The notes under the pieces were generated by a model. The model searched no databases, had not been told where the DNA came from, and saw only the letters and a program-made list of their open reading frames with translations. This document shows, one piece after another, positions 5,960 through 7,267 of a stretch of 7,267 nt of DNA. A program made the position numbers and the translations under genes. Each line of letters begins with the position of its first letter. The stretch's first letter is position 1. Source of the DNA: JANYCG01 sp031365665 (lineage in GTDB: Bacteria > Pseudomonadota > Gammaproteobacteria > Burkholderiales > Burkholderiaceae_C). The stretch is taken from NCBI GenBank assembly GCA_031365665.1, contig JANLYO010000258.1, positions 1 to 7,267 on the forward strand, read 5' to 3'.

Positions 5960-7267
5960 ATGAACGTCTCTGCCTGGTCCATCCGCAACCCCATCCCGTC
6001 GGTGATGCTGTTTGTGTTGCTCACCTTTGCCGGCATTTTGTCCTTCCAGGCCATGAAGGTACAGAATTTCCCCGACATCGACTTGCCCACAGTCACCGTC
6101 ACCGCCACCTTGCCGGGTGCGGCGCCCGCGCAAATGGAAACCGAGGTCGCACGCAAGATCGAAAACTCGATTGCCACAGTGCAGGGCCTCAAGCACATCT
6201 ATACCAAGGTGCAAGACGGCGCAGTCACCATCACCGCCGAATTCCGCCTGGAAAAGCCGGTGCAGGAGGCGGTGGACGATGTGCGCTCAGCCGTCTCCCG
6301 CGTGCGCAGCGAACTTCCGGGCGACGTGCGCGACCCGATCGTCAGCAAACTCGACATGGCCGGCACACCGGTGCTGGCATTCACCATCGCGTCCAAATCG
6401 ATGGACGCTGAGGCCTTGTCCTGGTTTGTGGACAACGAAATCACCAAAAAGCTGCTGGCGGTGCGCGGCGTCGGCGGCATCGCCCGGGTCGGTGGCGTCA
6501 GCCGCGAAGTGCGTGTTGCGCTGGACCCTTTCAAGTTGCAGGCCTTGAACGCAACGGTGGCCGATGTGTCGCGGCAACTTCGGCAAGTGCAGCAAGACAG
6601 CGCCGGCGGGCGCACCGACATCGGTGGCAGCGAACAGCCTGTGCGCACCCTGGCCACCGTGAAATCGGCGGAAGAACTCGGCGCCTTGCATTTGAGCTTG
6701 GGCGATGGTCGAAAAATCCGCCTCAACCAAGTGGCGGCCATCAGCGACACCATTGCCGAGCCGCGTTCTGCCGCTTTGCTCAATGGCAAACCGGTGGTCG
6801 GGTTTGAAGTCTCGCGCAGCCGTGGCGAAAGCGAAGTCACCGTGGGCGCGGCGGTGCAAAAGGCGCTGGTCGAATTGAAGGCGCAGCACCCTGACCTGGA
6901 ACTCACCGAGGCCTTCAATTTCGTCAAACCCGTCGAAGAAGAGTTTGACGGCTCGATGGCGTTGCTCTACGAAGGTGCCGCCTTGGCGGTGCTGGTGGTG
7001 TGGCTCTTCCTGCGCGATTGGCGCGCCACCTTTGTTTCTGCTGTGGCCTTGCCGATGTCGGCCATCCCGGCTTTTGTCGGCATGTATTTGCTCGGGTTTT
7101 CCGTCAACGTGGTGACGCTGCTGGCTCTCTCCCTCGTGATCGGCATTTTGGTGGATGACGCGATTGTCGTAGTCGAAAACATCGTGCGCCACCTGCGCAT
7201 GGGCAAATCGCCCTACCAGGCGGCGATGGAAGCGGCGGACGAAATCGGCCTGGCCGTGATTGCCACC
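5960..7267 (+). CDS. RND-family inner-membrane efflux pump (AcrB type), 5' part
   Basis: RND pumps use proton flow to push substrates from the periplasm or membrane into the outer-membrane channel. The frame runs unbroken from ATG 5960 to the window end: 436 codons of an expected 1,000-1,050. The start gives the typical short cytoplasmic N-terminus NVSAWSIRNPIPS followed by TM1 (about 12-30). The first periplasmic porter segment follows (FPDIDLPTVTVTATLPGA, then QMETEVARKIENSIATVQGL and GGIARVGGVSREVRVALDP). TM2 begins near residue 334, TM3 about 359-378, and TM4 carries the proton-relay pair D399-D400 in GILVDDAIVVVEN, equivalent to AcrB D407/D408. Position and motifs fit the hydrophobe/amphiphile (HAE-1) class rather than a heavy-metal pump, but substrate cannot be deduced. 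It follows the adaptor by 28 bp without a clear Shine-Dalgarno sequence and should share its transcript. The second half, including TM7-TM12, lies outside the window. Confidence 0.96.
   Translation, partial: MNVSAWSIRNPIPSVMLFVLLTFAGILSFQAMKVQNFPDIDLPTVTVTATLPGAAPAQMETEVARKIENSIATVQGLKHIYTKVQDGAVTITAEFRLEKPVQEAVDDVRSAVSRVRSELPGDVRDPIVSKLDMAGTPVLAFTIASKSMDAEALSWFVDNEITKKLLAVRGVGGIARVGGVSREVRVALDPFKLQALNATVADVSRQLRQVQQDSAGGRTDIGGSEQPVRTLATVKSAEELGALHLSLGDGRKIRLNQVAAISDTIAEPRSAALLNGKPVVGFEVSRSRGESEVTVGAAVQKALVELKAQHPDLELTEAFNFVKPVEEEFDGSMALLYEGAALAVLVVWLFLRDWRATFVSAVALPMSAIPAFVGMYLLGFSVNVVTLLALSLVIGILVDDAIVVVENIVRHLRMGKSPYQAAMEAADEIGLAVIAT

Noticed and set aside
6287..7192. Antisense open frame (301 codons) opposite the RND pump
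   Set aside because: Its His/Gln/Arg/Gly-rich translation is what the reverse of GC-biased codons gives; the + strand encodes an unmistakable pump.
1..7267. CRISPR array, tRNA/rRNA gene, insertion sequence or defence system
   Set aside because: I saw no regularly spaced repeats, no cloverleaf or rRNA-like segments, no transposase or nuclease-like proteins on either strand.

Overview
The window is GC-rich (about 60-70% in the coding parts sampled by eye) and all its genes are on the + strand. It looks like chromosomal DNA of a betaproteobacterium, most likely order Burkholderiales and perhaps a Comamonadaceae-type genus (Rhodoferax, Polaromonas and relatives). This rests on the style of the GlnE, TetR and NodT-type proteins and on a short GC-rich hairpin repeat that I recall as common in that family. 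No database search was possible, so the taxonomy is an inference.

Layout: (1) 2-2275 is the 3' part (757 codons) of glnE, the bifunctional glutamine-synthetase adenylyltransferase/adenylyl-removing enzyme; its 5' end lies outside the window. (2) 2276-2366 is a short intergenic region holding nested palindromes that form a good candidate operator and promoter. (3) 2367-3119 encodes a TetR-family repressor. (4) 3158-4618 encodes a NodT/TolC-type outer-membrane efflux lipoprotein. (5) 4619-4692 and the first ~25 codons of the next gene form a strikingly AT-rich patch (19 G+C in the 100 bases 4641-4740). (6) 4693-5931 encodes the periplasmic adaptor (HlyD/AcrA type). (7) 5960-7267 is the 5' part (436 codons) of an RND inner-membrane pump of the AcrB type, running off the window end.

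The last four genes form one tripartite efflux locus: repressor, outer-membrane channel, adaptor, proton-driven pump. The repressor probably binds the palindromes before its own gene, controlling itself and the pump genes read through from it. The substrate cannot be read from the sequence.

The most unusual feature is inside the adaptor gene. A segment of about 102-105 bp (about 5521-5625) with strong hairpins interrupts the protein just before its conserved PGM(Y/F)A-G-F segment and keeps the reading frame open, adding about 34-35 low-complexity residues. It looks like a dispersed palindromic repeat inserted in frame into a working gene. I see no CRISPR, tRNA, rRNA, transposase or phage gene. 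The window as a whole is ordinary core-plus-efflux content; the novelty lies in the repeat insertion, the AT-rich patch and the operator architecture.
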